Positions 47,133 through 58,462 of a stretch of DNA of 64,000 nucleotides are shown here, one piece after another. Position 1 is the stretch's first letter, and each line of letters begins with the position of its first letter. A program made the position numbers and the translations under genes. The notes under the pieces were generated by a model. That model had not been told where the DNA came from and searched no databases. It saw only the letters and a program-made list of their open reading frames with translations. Source of the stretch: Nageia nagi (taxonomy: Eukaryota > Pinophyta); NCBI GenBank assembly GCA_050084985.1, contig JBITNC010000001.1, forward strand, positions 179,986,001 through 180,050,000, written 5' to 3'.

Positions 47133-47687
47133 AGCAGTCAAAATTAATTAGCATTTAGTCAGCATTCACTTCCTAAAATCCATACACATAGTTAAATAAC
47201 CATATTGAAATTCTTATAAGAAAGGACAGTTAGTATTCAGTTAGATTAAGGTTCCACGCATATGATGAGCATTCAATCAAGACTTTGGTTATAGTTTTAT
47301 GAAATTGATTAGTCAAGGAAGATAAGTCCAACCAAACTTCCCTTTTCTATCTCCTACCCTCCTTTACTGTAAGAAAGTTGAAGTGTAATCAATTACGGAG
47401 TGTCTTTACTGTTTTCTAGTGAAGAAGGAACTGTTTCTTGGAAAAATTTATAGCTTCCCCGTGTAAGAGTGGCTCAATGAAGAGCTTGGGTTGTTCTATC
47501 TATTGGTGGTACAAGAACAAAGTTCTCTTATTCTGTTTGTTAGAAATGCATTTATATTTTCTACAAAAATCGAAAAACATTTTTTGCAAATTTAGAAATC
47601 AGATTCATGGATATTTTAATTTTCATTCCATACTACGTAATATTCTTTGCAATGATTGTTTTCAGATTTAGACTCATATCAGTAGTA
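47133..47687 (+). repeat. Left LTR of element G
   Basis: It aligns with 56197-56765 over its whole length with many substitutions and small indels. It is followed by ATCAGTAGTATCAAAACC, which may be a decayed primer site. Confidence 0.65.
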
Positions 47688-48029
47688 TCAAAACCTTGAT
47701 TCCTCTAGCCTCTGCCTCGAAATATTCTATCTATCATGGATTCTAAAAGAGTGGGAAAAGATGATATTAGACTATTTGTGCGAGGATGTTTCAATCTTTG
47801 GCTCATAGTATAAGGAAGATTATTCAAACCATGCATTTATTACTGCAAAAGAGGAGAAACAAATCTTCGTCAGATAATTTTATACCCAATGCTGAGATGC
47901 TACACATTAAACCAACCAGATTGAAATGAGATGCTTTGATTCATCATCCACAATATCATTCTCCTATAAAGAAGAATCTTGGAGGAGAGAAAAGGCCAAT
48001 GCTTATATCCAAACAAAACAGAAAAATGA

Positions 48030-49300
48030 GGTAATTCAGGAACTTGTAATGAGCTGAACTAGGGCTCATCTAATTATGGCTTAATAAATTCTGAAATAAA
48101 TTGCTAAATTCACCAAAATTACCAAATCAACCAATTATGCCAAAATAATGCTTGAATAAATTCTCTAAAATTAGGGCAAACCACAATGAGGCACAACAAT
48201 TGCTTAAAACACCATAAATCGTGCCTTAAAAATGGACGAACCATGCATGGTCAGGAATACTGAAAATAATACTATCCAATGCACTAGATCTCGATAATTA
48301 CTCAAGACGGAGATGTGTCAATGCCAAATAATTGAGTAAGCCAAGAGAAATGAGTTACAAGCCTCAAAGAGCAAGAATGATGCCCTAGAAATGTGATGTC
48401 GTAGCCACGGGGCTAAATTCAGCACTTCGAGGTCTCAAGCTGGCATGGAATGGGCTCTCCAATTTGGACGACCTTCCAAAAGACTCAAGGTTTCTCCTAG
48501 GGTATGACATACAAGCAGCAGTGGTGAATCTCAACAGTAGGGAAGCTCTAGCGCTTTGCAATAATTAGCAGCAATGGTGGATCTCAACAGTAGCGAAGCT
48601 CTAGCGCTTTGCAGTAATTAACAACAATAGTATGGATCCCAGATGGATCTCCTCAATAGTAGTGGAGAGAACCCTCTCAAGGTTCCATGACTCCGCAACA
48701 GTAGTGATGGAGTGAACCCTCGCAAGATTCCAAGACTCCGCAGCAATAGTGATGGAGTGAACCCTCGCAAGAGTCTAGGACTCTGCAATAATGGTGGCAG
48801 AAATAAGCCAATAGAATCGCCTCCAATCTCCTCCAAGACCTTCCTTGCGATGGCAAGTGGGAAAGAGAGCTTGCGCCCACAAAATAATTAATCCAAGCAT
48901 GCCTAATGACATGAAATGCTCTTCCTTAAATAGGCTCCTTAGCCTCTCTATCTAGAAGTTTCTATGAGTCCATTGGGATCCCAAAAATAACATCCAAGGG
49001 GATCAATTCACCTTTGGGATTGGGATGTCCCATTATGGGAGTCATAATACATCATTGGGATTAAAAATTTATCTTTAATGGCCACTAATGGGCCCTCTAC
49101 ATGGTGCGTTCCAAATGGGGCTTTTTTATTACTCCTAGAAAATACAAATTTGCCTTGAGATCATGCATTACAAATATTTGGGCATTATTAGTAGCCCACC
49201 TATTATAAAATATAAAATACTCTAATTAAATAAAGATCACTCCTAAATATAATAAATTGCTACTACACATCCCTAAGAGAGGGACATCACGTTCAAAGTG
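48030..49300 (-). mobile_element. LTR-like fragment H with minisatellites
   Basis: The plus-strand end ..CTAAGAGAGGGACATCA (minus strand TGATGTCCCTCTCTTAGGG) is like the starts of the solo LTRs. Its left edge near 48030 is uncertain and no target duplication was found. It contains tandem units at 48515-48790. Confidence 0.4.
48515..48790. repeat. Two short tandem repeats (about 53 bp and 48 bp units)
   Basis: GCAGCA.TGGTG.ATCTCAAC..AGCTCTAGCGCTTTGCA recurs at 48515 and 48567. GACTCCGCA.CA.TAGTGATGG and AGTGAACCCTCGCAAGA recur at 48690 and 48736, with weaker copies at each side. The minus-strand translation GFTPSLLLRS repeated is a by-product. Confidence 0.8.
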
Positions 49301-49330
49301 GTCAAATAGAAGAGAATTGTGGATTCCCGT

Positions 49331-50456
49331 TGCAATGTCCCTATCTTGGATGCCCCATTTTACGATAGGAATTTTAAACTTTTAATTAAGTTTTATAAAA
49401 TTTAAATATGGCATGAGGTAATGGACATCCCATTTATGGGAATAATATAATTTTATTTTATGAAGTTAAGTTATGATTTTAGCATGTGCTCAATTAGATA
49501 AGTTAAGTGGAGGCATAATGGAAAATTATAACATTGAGTATAAAAGGAGAAGTGAACTTATTTTCATTCATTCTTGATTAATATTACTTGTATATTGGAT
49601 GGAGAGAGTTGTTGGACCAGCATGCTTCCCATTTGCTTCTGCAGATGAAAACCTACAGAGGAACAAGTATTCAAGGATGAAAACCCTTGGATTTTTTAGA
49701 GAGCAAGGACGAAAAACCCTTTTGCTCTTTTGAGGTGGATTCATCCAGACTTCACATTGAGGCTGATTGTATTGTTGGGTCTTAAGGGTGTTGAGATAGA
49801 GATCAGATCAAAAAAACTAAGGATCAAATTTCCAGAATTCCAAATTCAGAGATTTGAAGATTGAGATCAGATCTGAGATTGTGACCAGATTTGAAGATCA
49901 GATATTGCAGGTTTTGATTAGATTTAAAGGTGGAGATAAGATCTAAAGTTTGCAATCAGTTTTGCAAGGTTTAAGATCAAATTTGAAGGTATATAATCAG
50001 ATATGATGGGTTGAGATCAGATCTGCAAATTTATAACCAGATTTGAAATCTGTAAGCAAATCTGCAAGTTTTGACTCCATATCTCAGGCATCCAGCATTT
50101 GACACTAATCTTTAGTTTCTTCTTGAGGGTTTGCGTCATTGTTCCAGGTGCACCACTCTTATTTGTAGTGATCTGCAATAAGGGTTGATTTGTATTGGTA
50201 TATTAGTCATTATAGCTAGGGCTTGTGTTAGATCTGCATTCCTAGATTCTAGATCAAGGGTTTTCATTTGTAGATTTGGATTGTACTTGTCGTTTTCAAA
50301 TCAATAAATCTGTTGTTGAAGTAGATCTGCAAATTTCTATGATTTTTTGAACTTATTTTCAGTTATTATTTCAGATCTAAAAACCAGGGCACCAATTTAA
50401 GTAGATCTGGTCATTACTGCATTATTTCTGTTTTTTTCCTAATTTGGTTCTTTACA
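49331..50456 (+). repeat. 5' LTR of element F (1126 bp)
   Basis: TGCAATGTCCCTATCTTGG ... GGTTCTTTACA, paired with 54045-55157 (TGTAATGTCTCTATCTTGG ... GGTTCTTTACA). It contains GTATAAAAGGAG (49539), a likely TATA box, and a long run of AGATCAGAT/AGATCTG words (49795-50090). Confidence 0.9.
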
Positions 50457-50457
50457 A

Positions 50458-50471
50458 TGGTATCAGAGATG
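50458..50471 (+). other. Primer binding site of element F
   Basis: TGGTATCAGAGATG, one base after the LTR end, matches the initiator tRNA-Met type site TGGTATCAGAGC in its first 11 bases. Confidence 0.85.
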
Positions 50472-50494
50472 GTTTCCTACCAGCCTGTGATTAG

Positions 50495-50655
50495 ATTTGG
50501 ATAAATCTGACATTATTCTAAGGAGATCTGGTAGATCTATTATTATTCTAAGTAGATTTGATAGATCTAGCATTATCCTGAATAGATCTGTTAGATTTGG
50601 CATTATCCCAAGCAGATCTGCTAGATCTAGCAAAATTCTGAAGTAGATCTACTTA
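50495..50655. repeat. ~40-bp tandem repeats in the leader of element F
   Basis: Four units of the form ..GCATTATCCTGA-TAGATCTG-TAGAT.. follow the primer site, each with one or two AGATCT palindromes. Confidence 0.75.
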
Positions 50656-50691
50656 TTTCAGTACTATTTTTGTGAAGCCAGCCAGAGAATC

Positions 50692-53600
50692 ATGAGATTT
50701 CCATTTTATAGGCCTGCCAAGCCTATTTTTATTCAAAAACAAACGGCAAATCCAGATCATATATCCTCTGCAGAATTGTATGCCCTATTTTTGGGGTATC
50801 AAGGTAAATCGGGTAATTTTAAAACTACAATTGCCTTTGAGAAATATTTGGAATATATTGGGAAAAAAGCCAACAAGAAATATCTACAACAACTACTCAT
50901 CACATTTGGGCTTGCACAACCAATAAATCATGATGAAAAAGAAAGGAAAGCAAAGAATTTTGAAGATATGATCAGAAGCATTCAAAGGGATAAAGAGAGA
51001 ATGATGGAGCTGATGTTGCGCATACAAAGTGACATACATTAGACCAACTTTATCAGGGGACATGTCCTCCCCTTTTTTTTCCTTCATTTCCCTGTCCCTT
51101 ACGTCCCCAAGACTAGGGGATGCCTCAATGGATGTTTCCCCACCATCCCCTTTTTAGGTCGTACGGAAGGGACATCTTTGGGATGATTTCCTAAAACCTG
51201 AGGATGTTTCCTTTTAAAATTTCCAAATAGGGACGACTGGGGGATGGCTAATCGTCCCCTCCTCCCCGCTCTTGCCAGCATTGCACACTAAAAAAAATCC
51301 TCAACTTTTTTTTTTATTTTTTTTCATAAACCTTAGGGCGGTGGGTCCCACAAGGGTTTCCACCCCTCCAACCCTAAAAACATGCCCTTATATTTACAGT
51401 ACAATTATTTTTTCATTTACACTTATTTGTCATTTTTGACTTATTTGACAAATTCATTTCAAAGACTATGTTTTTGGGCCTTAGCATATTCAAACTTAAT
51501 GGCATTATGATTATTGACTTTGATTATTAGACTATATTTATGGCTCATTATGATTTATCATTTATGATTCAGATTTCTGATTTTTATTTTATAATCATGT
51601 TACATGTTACTTGTTAGTATGTTAGTAGTTAAAGATTTTAATTTTCAAAGTATGTTACATATTTGAATTGGTCCTTGGATGAATCATGAATGCTAATGAT
51701 GAATGAAACATTGAAACTATATCTAATATCTACTTTTCTTAAATCTGAATATTCTGGAGATTTTTTAGTATATATATATACTTGTTGTCTCCTCGTGTTT
51801 CCTAAAATCAAGTCGTCATCCCTACTGTCCCTGGGGACTCATCCCCCAGTCCGTGACAACCTTGCATCAGATGTTCCCTATTGCACCATAAGCCATACCT
51901 CTACAAACACCTCATCATGTAGCCACATCATCTCATGCAGCCCAAGATGAGAAGTCAATCAGATCTGCAGAACATAGTCAAACAACAATTGACAAAAAAA
52001 GAAGTGACTTTTGAAGGATTACAGATTTCAGGACTTCATCACAGATGCAAGAATTGGTTGAAAGGAGAGCAGCGTTGTTACACATGTCAATAGGCTTGGA
52101 CTCTTGGTCACATACGTGGAAACAACAAACCAAATGCCTTAGTGCAGCCTAGCCAAGATGAGGAGAAGAAAAAGACTGAGGCTTCAAAGGACATAGCTGC
52201 TGAAACAAAGCAGAAGGAAGCTGAGAAGTCTAAGGCTGAAAAAGATTTTGCATCAATAGAAATTGATCTGGACAAGCGCTTGAACTACACAGTTGAGGGC
52301 ATGGAGGTGACTGGGGTGTCAGTTGAGAAGGAAATTAAGTCTGTTTCTGATGTACCAAATCAAGAAAGAATTAAAAATGAAGCACATTCTCCGTTGCCAT
52401 TAGTAGAACCATCATCATCTGGAAAGAATGATGTGACTGCATCAGAAACAAGCTCAATATTACCATCAGATGCATGTGAACAAGAGAAAAGCGAGTCTTC
52501 AAAGAAGGTATTAGGCAATGAAACACAAATAGCAGCTCCCAAATATGGTTTAGATGGCCTTGCAAAATTTTCATATACAGCAGCCAAAAAGTTGAATGTG
52601 TGTATGCATTCTTCATCCCTAGTAATCAAAACGAAAGAAGAGTGCCCTGCAAGTTCAGGTGCAGAAACAAGCACAGAATCATTACATGGTCAGAATTATG
52701 ATCAAGATTACAATATTCAGATGGCAGTTGCTAAGCATGAACAGTTTGTTGAACCATGTCCTCAATCTCTTGAAAAGCTGCTTGATGTGCCTGAGAGGTT
52801 GGGAAGACAAAAACTGTTGGACACTTAATTGATGATGATGTGAATGAAAATGTGTTGCTATTTGCCATAGTGAGAACTTTCTTGCTGGTTTACGGAGTAT
52901 GAGAAGACCAATCATAAGAGATGGGCCACAACTCTTGCAGGTTTGCAGTCTAGTAAGGATAATTTTGTAAAAATCAACGAGAGGTTTCATTATAGCAGCA
53001 GTGATGTTAAAGATTGCACCACAGACAAGGAAATTTATATTGAAGGACAGGCAACATCAGGCATCTCAAATGGATACCCAGACTTTGACCAGTTAAAGCA
53101 GTCAGATTTCACAGTGCTTGTCAATTCTAATGTTTAGGTGGACCTGTAGCAGCTGGTGCAGCTAATATAGAAAATCAGCAAACACAGATGTTGCATTCAT
53201 GTGTTTTGAGGAATGATGCTGCTGAAAACACACTTGGATAGAACTTTAATCAGACAACCATTCAAGCAGCAAACACAGATTATTGCAAAGATGTAGGCAT
53301 TCAAGATTCGCATAATTATACTAGGATGGCTTCCTCAAAACTGAAGGTCATATTTAGCTACATGAAGGATATTATCTCAACTAATCATGTAATCTTAGCA
53401 AGTTCTTGTAGCCAGATGGCACCATGGATTTTTCAGAATATGTGCCAGAGTTTCCTCTTTACAAAAGTCCTTTAGATATGCGTAAATCATACAGGATTTT
53501 GAACTATGCTCAGCCATATTTGACTGTTGATGGCAACGCTGAGGTGGAAAATGTTGAGGATATATTCATCTTTTTGGTAGTAAAGGCTGTGAATTTTTGC

Positions 53601-53960
53601 TTGAATATGTTAGGAACAGCAAAACACAATCATGTTGGTTCAGTTCAAATACTTTCTATTGAGGATGGAGATTGCCATGTTAAATTTCTGGATTTAGGTT
53701 CCATTGGCATGCACATTCCAGCTGTTGACAGCGACACTTATTCCAATATAATTGTTTATCTTGGCTGTAGCAGATTTTCTCTACCAGGTATTGATGATAA
53801 TGAGATTGGAATCTCCAACCATTGTTTCAAATCTGCTCATTTTGTAGAAAAAGTTGCCATGAAAATGGAAGAGTATTTTATTATTGGCAAACAGTTTTTA
53901 TGGGGTAAAAATGAGAATTTGTTTCTGAAATCAGGAAAAGGAAATTATTGAAAGAGATTC
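50692..53960 (+). pseudogene. Gag-like and unknown coding region of element F
   Basis: First block (50692-51042): MRFPFYRPAKPIFIQKQTAN, ending KDKERMMELMLRIQSDIH-like helices. It is interrupted at 51057-51865 by an insertion. It resumes with HHRCKNWLKGEQRCYTCQ and AWTLGHIRGNNK, a zinc-knuckle-like segment (C-x2-C-x8-H) typical of gag ends. An intact 228-codon frame follows (52142-52828; QPSQDEEKKKTEAS, Lys/Glu/Ser-rich), then shifted frames, then 176 codons at 53424-53951 (MDFSEYVPEFPLYKSPL... VQILSIEDGDCHVKFLDLG). I do not recognise the parts after the knuckle; a captured host transcript or an ORF specific to this element are both possible. There are few stops for so old an element. Confidence 0.6.
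51057..51865. mobile_element. 809-bp insertion in the gag region of element F
   Basis: ATCAG stands at 51052-51056 and at 51866-51870. The inserted piece has C-rich, GGGGA-rich ends (GGGGACATGTCCTCCCC at the start; GGGGACTCATCCCCCAGTCC near the end) and an AT-rich centre, with no coding region. No terminal inverted repeat is clear at the very ends. It could be a non-autonomous DNA element. Confidence 0.55.
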
Positions 53961-54003
53961 TTACCAAATACCTGGTTCATTGGAAGGGATTTCCAGATTC
54001 AGT
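53952..54003 (+). pseudogene. Chromodomain-like remnant at the 3' end of element F
   Basis: The frame LKEILTKYLVHWKGFPDS is the usual core of the chromodomain at the end of chromovirus integrase (YLVHWKGFP). It suggests that F derives from a chromovirus whose protease-to-integrase part was lost. Confidence 0.6.
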
Positions 54004-54028
54004 TTTCATTGTTTGAGGACAAGCAATT

Positions 54029-54044
54029 TTGGGAGGGGTGGTAT
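54029..54044 (+). other. Polypurine tract of element F
   Basis: TTGGGAGGGGTGGTAT directly precedes the 3' LTR start at 54045, the same type as in element D. Confidence 0.75.
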
Positions 54045-55157
54045 TGTAATGTCTCTATCTTGGACACCCCATTTTATGATACGAAATTTAGTTTTTTAAT
54101 TAAATTTTATAAAATTTAAATATAGCATGAGGAAATGGGCATACCATTTAGGGGAATAATATAATTTTGTTTTATAAAATAAGTTATTTTAGCATGTGCT
54201 CAATTAGATGAGTTAAGTGAAGGCATAATGAAAAATTATAACATTTTGTATAAAAGGAGATTTTCATTCATTCTTGATTATTATTACTTGTCTATTGGAT
54301 GGAGAGAGCTGCTGGACCAGCAAGCTTCCCATTTGCTCTTGTGGACAAAAACCTGCAGGGGAACAAGGATTCAAGGACGAAAACCCTTGGATTCTTTAGA
54401 GAGCAAGGATGAAAAACCCTTTTGCTCTTTTGAGGTGGATTCATCCAGAATTCACATTGAGGCTGATTGGATTGTTGGGTTTGAAGGGTCTTGAGATAGA
54501 AATCAGATCAGAAAAGTGAGGATCAAATTTGCAGAGTTCCAGATTTTTGAAGATTGAGATCAGATCTAAGATTGTGACCAGATTTGCAGATTTGAAGGTC
54601 TGATATTGAGGGTTTTGATTAGATTTAAAGGTGGAGATAAGATCTAAAGTTTGCAATCAGTTTTGCAAGGTTTAAGACCAGATCTGAAGGTATATGATCA
54701 GATCTGAAGGGTTGAGATCAGATCTGCAAATCTATAACCAGATCTGAAATCTGTAAGCAGATATGCAAGTTTTGACTCCATATCTCAAGCATCCAGCATT
54801 TGAGGTCGATATTTAGTTTCTTCTTGAGGGTTTGCATCATTGTTCCAGGTGCACCACTCTTATTTATAGTGATCTACAATGAGGGTTAATTTGCATTGGT
54901 ATATTAGTCATTATAGCTAAAGTTTGTGTTAGATCTGAATTCCTATATTCTAGATCAAGGGTTTTCATTTGTAGATCTAGATTGTTCTTGTCATTTTCAA
55001 ATCAATAAATATAGTGTTGAAGTAGATCTGCAAATTTATGTGATATTTTGCACTTATTTCCAGTTATTATTTAATATCTGAAAACCAGGGCACCAATTTA
55101 AGTAGATCTGGTCATTATTGCATTATTTCTGGTTTTTTTCTAGTTTGGTTCTTTACA
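54045..55157 (+). repeat. 3' LTR of element F (1113 bp)
   Basis: Partner of 49331-50456, estimated by eye at roughly 85-90% identity. It keeps TATAAAAGGAG (54250) and the AGATC-rich run (54490-54770). Confidence 0.9.
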
Positions 55158-56196
55158 CCCACGTACGATATGTTACCAGGGATGAACTTCAAAAGGCAAT
55201 ATCTCCCTCATTTCTTGACAAAATCATGTCATGTAACCTGTCAAAACGAATGGCAGAGGATTCTCTATCCATATCTGAAAGTTACGTCAACAATTCATGG
55301 CTTGTAGCAAAAAGTTATGCCTTTTATAAGATTTCTTAAAAATGGGGTCATTACAGGACTGTTAGAGATTACAATTCAAGATAGCTCAATTAATGATGAT
55401 ATAACTACTATTAATCTTATTGTTGAAGCAACTGAAAGTATACAAAGTGACAAGACTACAAAATTCTCTTTAGACCAACCTAAGGGAAGGCAACAATAAA
55501 ATGGTTGGTCTTGAAAGTGGAATGCTTGTCAGTGAGAGTTTGTGTTCAAACTTCAGAGAGAATGTACAGCTAATTTAGAGGAGCATAGGATCAAAAGCTT
55601 GTTATTTAGCTACTTCTGCAATCGTTATTATCAATAATGAAGCATCATATAAAAAAGTTATTTGCCAGTCATTGCATGTTACTGCAAATGTTGCAGAAGC
55701 AATTAAAAAGAAACACAAAATAGGCTGGCATCAAAAGACAGCATATTTGACAGTAAGAAGAAAATCAAAAAAAAATTATGAGGAAACAACATGATCATGA
55801 AGGTCAAACTGCTTGTGTTGTTCTAGATGATGACCCTTCTTCCACAGCATCAGCCTATGAATATAAGAAACATGATGCTAAGAACAGAATTTATTTGATC
55901 TAAATAAAAGTGCAAACCAGCTGATCACAGTAGACAAAATGGGCAAAGAACAAGGCAAAGGAGAGATGTGTTCAATGTTTGAACGCCATTACCTAAGGGA
56001 GTTCCATTTCAAGTTCAAAGCACAATAGATAGCAAAACAAAACGAAGTGGCACATATGATTATTGAAGTTGAAGATGTGCCTAGGAAGCTGAACTTTAAG
56101 CTTCCAACAGACAGGTTGTATGCCAACATCTTTCTTGGGTTACGTGATTGGGGAGCAATGGATCAAGGAGGGCCAAATATTAATGAGCCAAAATAT
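55158..56196 (+). pseudogene. Internal remnant of element G with unknown coding traces
   Basis: Open frames: 55160-55340 (HVRYVTRDELQKAISPSFLD...), 55317-55499, and 56047-56283 (IIEVEDVPRKLNFKLPTDRL). They are separated by stops and shifts and show no recognisable retroelement domain. In the family of G these may be pieces of one non-canonical protein. Confidence 0.4.
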
Positions 56197-56765
56197 GGCA
56201 GTCAAAATCAACTAGCATTTACTAAGCATTCACTTCTTAAAATTAAGGAGAGTTTGCATTCAGTTAGGACTTCATGGATATAGTCAAATCAGCATATTGA
56301 AATTTCTAAAGGACGGTTAGGAGTTCAGTTAGGATTCCATACATATAGTTAGCATTCAATTAGGACTTCAGTTAGAATTTTATACATTTAATAAAATAAA
56401 TAGATTGAGAGTGATTGATTAATAAATATAGACAATTACAAGCAAACTTCCTCTTCTAACCTTCTCCATTATCAGAAAGCTGAGTGCAACCAATGAAGAA
56501 AGATTTTTCGATTCACTTGGGACAAGTTGGTGATTCCTCCATGTGAGAGTGCCTCACTGGAGAGCTTAAGCTATTCTATGTGTTGCTGGTACTAGAACAG
56601 AGTTCTCCTATTTTGCTTGTAGGAATTCTAATCACATTTTATTCAAAAAAAAACAATATATAGTTTGTAAATTCATATTTTATTCATAGATATTTCAAAT
56701 TTTGGTACATATTACAAAATATAGTTTGAATATACTATTTCCAGGTTTAAATTTATAAAATCAAA
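56197..56765 (+). repeat. Right LTR of element G
   Basis: Partner of 47133-47687. A purine run (CAAGGAGGG, 56164) stands about 30 bp upstream and could be the polypurine tract, which would put the true LTR start near 56175. Confidence 0.65.
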
Positions 56766-56769
56766 CATT

Positions 56770-58299
56770 GCATATCAGTCAACCAGAATCAAAAAAAAAA
56801 GTCAGCAGACTTTAGCTGTCCAATCAACCGAAATCTGATTGTTGCCAAAGGAATTTAAGATTATAAAGGAATCATGCTGCAATAAAAGCAAACTTTTGAG
56901 AACTGAGGAGGAGATGTTTTCAAAAGAAGAGACATTGTATGAGTTTCTTTTTCTCAGTTTACAAACTACGCCATTACATGTCTCAGTCATATATATTATT
57001 TGGACTTCATTTGAATTTTATCTCAATGGAATCCACACTTCAGGGATAATCACTGTGGACGAATGGCATGCAATTTCTGAGAGGACAATCTATAGATCAC
57101 CAAATCAGATCAGTTACACTGCCAAACACCTGTACAAGGATAACGATCAATGTTGTAGTCACCAAGGACTTGATTGAAGAAATCCACACCAATTAAAGTC
57201 TACACTGGCATGGTTTGGACTTTAGAATGTGCATAACCTTGGCAAACTTAGGTTGGAAGACAATAAACTCAAGATCCTTGATGGTGGTTTCAACACAGTA
57301 ATTGTCATCTGCACAGCAGCTCCTAAAAACACTAACACCAATAAAAAACTTTCAAAACTGTTATGATCCACCATGCACAGACAAGAAGATAACAAGAATA
57401 ATCCTCACAATATCACCAATACAACCACAAAAATAGTAAACCATACAAGAGAAACACAGACTAGATATTGAATAATACCCTTAAAAAAAGATAACACCAC
57501 AGAGTACTCTTTAAGGTAGGATATCGATCAATGAAAGTCAATCTTTCCAAGTACAATGCTTCAGCACAATTACATAATTCTTCACAACATAATTTGGCAA
57601 TGGCATCTCCTTCTAACTCTAAGTAGAGATATACAAATTAATAATAATGTGGACAGTTAGGCTAAATCTCAATAATTATACAAACCTATGGCCTATTTAA
57701 TCCAACTAAACCATCTACAAATGAGTCATGTGTCAGCAGTGCATCATCCCATATAAAATATGTTATTCTAAAAGTTCCATATTCAATGCAATATGACAGT
57801 ATGGCGTTGCCTTATACAATATTATATGTCTATACTTGTAATATACCCATCTGTGGTACATCACAAAATTGTAAGGGTATGGTAGGCTATTGTTTTAGTT
57901 TGAGTCATTAGAAATTATAATAGGTAGGAATTTATTGTAGCCTCATCCAAGAGGAAAACTTTTATTGTCCTTATAATTTTATCAATGAATTAACAATATG
58001 TGCATTCTTTATAAAAAATTATGAAAATGTTGTTTTTAACAACAATAACGATAGATTGCTCTTGGCCAAAAAAGAAAATCAAGTTTTACCCAGAATGCCC
58101 ATAAATTACCTAAAAAGCAATACACGAAAACAATTAATAAATAAATTGGTTGAATACGAATCCATTAGGGCATTACAGTTGCCCTATTCGTAAATAATCC
58201 AACTCCATTTTACACCTAGCCGATTTCCCTTTGAAAATGTGACATTTCCACTATAACATGAATGCAATTACTCTAAATTGCTTGAGATTGTGGGTATAC
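56770..58299. other. Intronic stretch upstream of exon 2's donor
   Basis: AT-rich; no gene, no LTR pair. Short frames such as 56839-57177 are probably chance. Confidence 0.45.
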
Positions 58300-58380
58300 C
58301 TCTAGTCGATCCAACAACCTATCTGCAACTGTATCAGTGAAGTTGTCACTGGGTCTCATAAGCCATGCAGCTCTGTCTCT
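58300..58380 (-). CDS. NDUFAF5: Exon 2 of NDUFAF5-type complex I assembly factor
   Basis: An 81-bp exon of exactly 27 codons, between an AG acceptor (..TAGTTCAG) and a GT donor (GTATAC). It encodes RDRAAWLMRP, a stretch with NFTDTVAD, and RLLDRLE. RDRAAW....D.FVD.VA..LLDRLED is the signature of NDUFAF5-type proteins just before the SAM-binding fold. Both borders are phase 0, so it joins exon 1 and exon 3 without change of frame. The codons are intact, with no stop and no frameshift, unlike all the retroelement sequence around it. Confidence 0.9.
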
Positions 58381-58462
58381 CTGAACTAAAAACTGCGTAA
58401 GTACTAATTCTATTCCGGACCAAAACAGAAGTCATGAAGCTAAAAGTAAATAAGTATTTTAC
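58381..58462 (-). other. Intron 1 of the NDUFAF5-type gene (82 bp)
   Basis: GT-AG intron in phase 0. It starts GTAAAATACT and ends TTTTTAGTTCAG. Its 82 bp is close to the plant minimum, in sharp contrast with the 37.6 kb intron 2 of the same gene. Confidence 0.85.

Larger units (their letters stand above)
49331..55157 (+). mobile_element. Element F: pol-less LTR retroelement with gag-like and unknown ORFs
   Basis: 5' LTR 49331-50456, primer site 50458, leader with ~40-bp repeats, gag-like region 50692-52140, unknown ORFs 52142-53951, chromodomain-like remnant at 53950-54000, polypurine tract, and 3' LTR 54045-55157. There is no protease, RT, RNase H or integrase core between gag and the chromodomain-like remnant. 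The flanks CCCGT and CCCAC may be a mutated target duplication. The element lies inside element G. Confidence 0.8.
47133..56765 (+). mobile_element. Element G: LTR element split by element F
   Basis: Homologous blocks at 47133-47687 and 56197-56765 are its LTRs; examples are GCAGTCAAAAT..TAGCATTTA and CTCA.TG.AGAGCTT with GAACA.AGTTCTC.TATT. The internal part is 47688-49330 (including other inserts) and 55158-56190. It contains no recognisable gag or pol. Right-side frames (55160-55500, 55700-56200) read like fragments of an unknown Lys/Ser-rich protein with many stops. Outer target duplications could not be read. Confidence 0.6.
20701..58299 (-). other. Giant intron 2 of the NDUFAF5-type gene (37,599 bp)
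   Basis: It starts with GTATAC after exon 2 and ends with GTTGTAG before exon 3. Both flanking exons are in phase 0. It contains most of the mobile elements annotated here: a gypsy element, an L1-like LINE with insertions B and C, and the G/F nested pair. The rest, roughly 21-28.6 kb, 46.4-47.1 kb and 56.8-58.3 kb, shows no gene. That the exons are still intact suggests the gene is spliced across this distance, which is usual for conifers. Confidence 0.8.

Noticed and set aside
48618-48836. Minus-strand protein with GFTPSLLLRS repeats
   Set aside because: It is the translation of a minisatellite; the repeat unit explains it.
53424-53951. Identification of the 176-codon frame in F as a known domain
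   Set aside because: The GSVQILSIEDGDCHVKFLDLG stretch vaguely recalls a small beta-barrel, but I cannot support any family name.
49326-55162. CCCGT / CCCAC as a firm target duplication of element F
   Set aside because: Only three of five bases agree. LTR borders were set from LTR alignment, primer site and polypurine tract instead.
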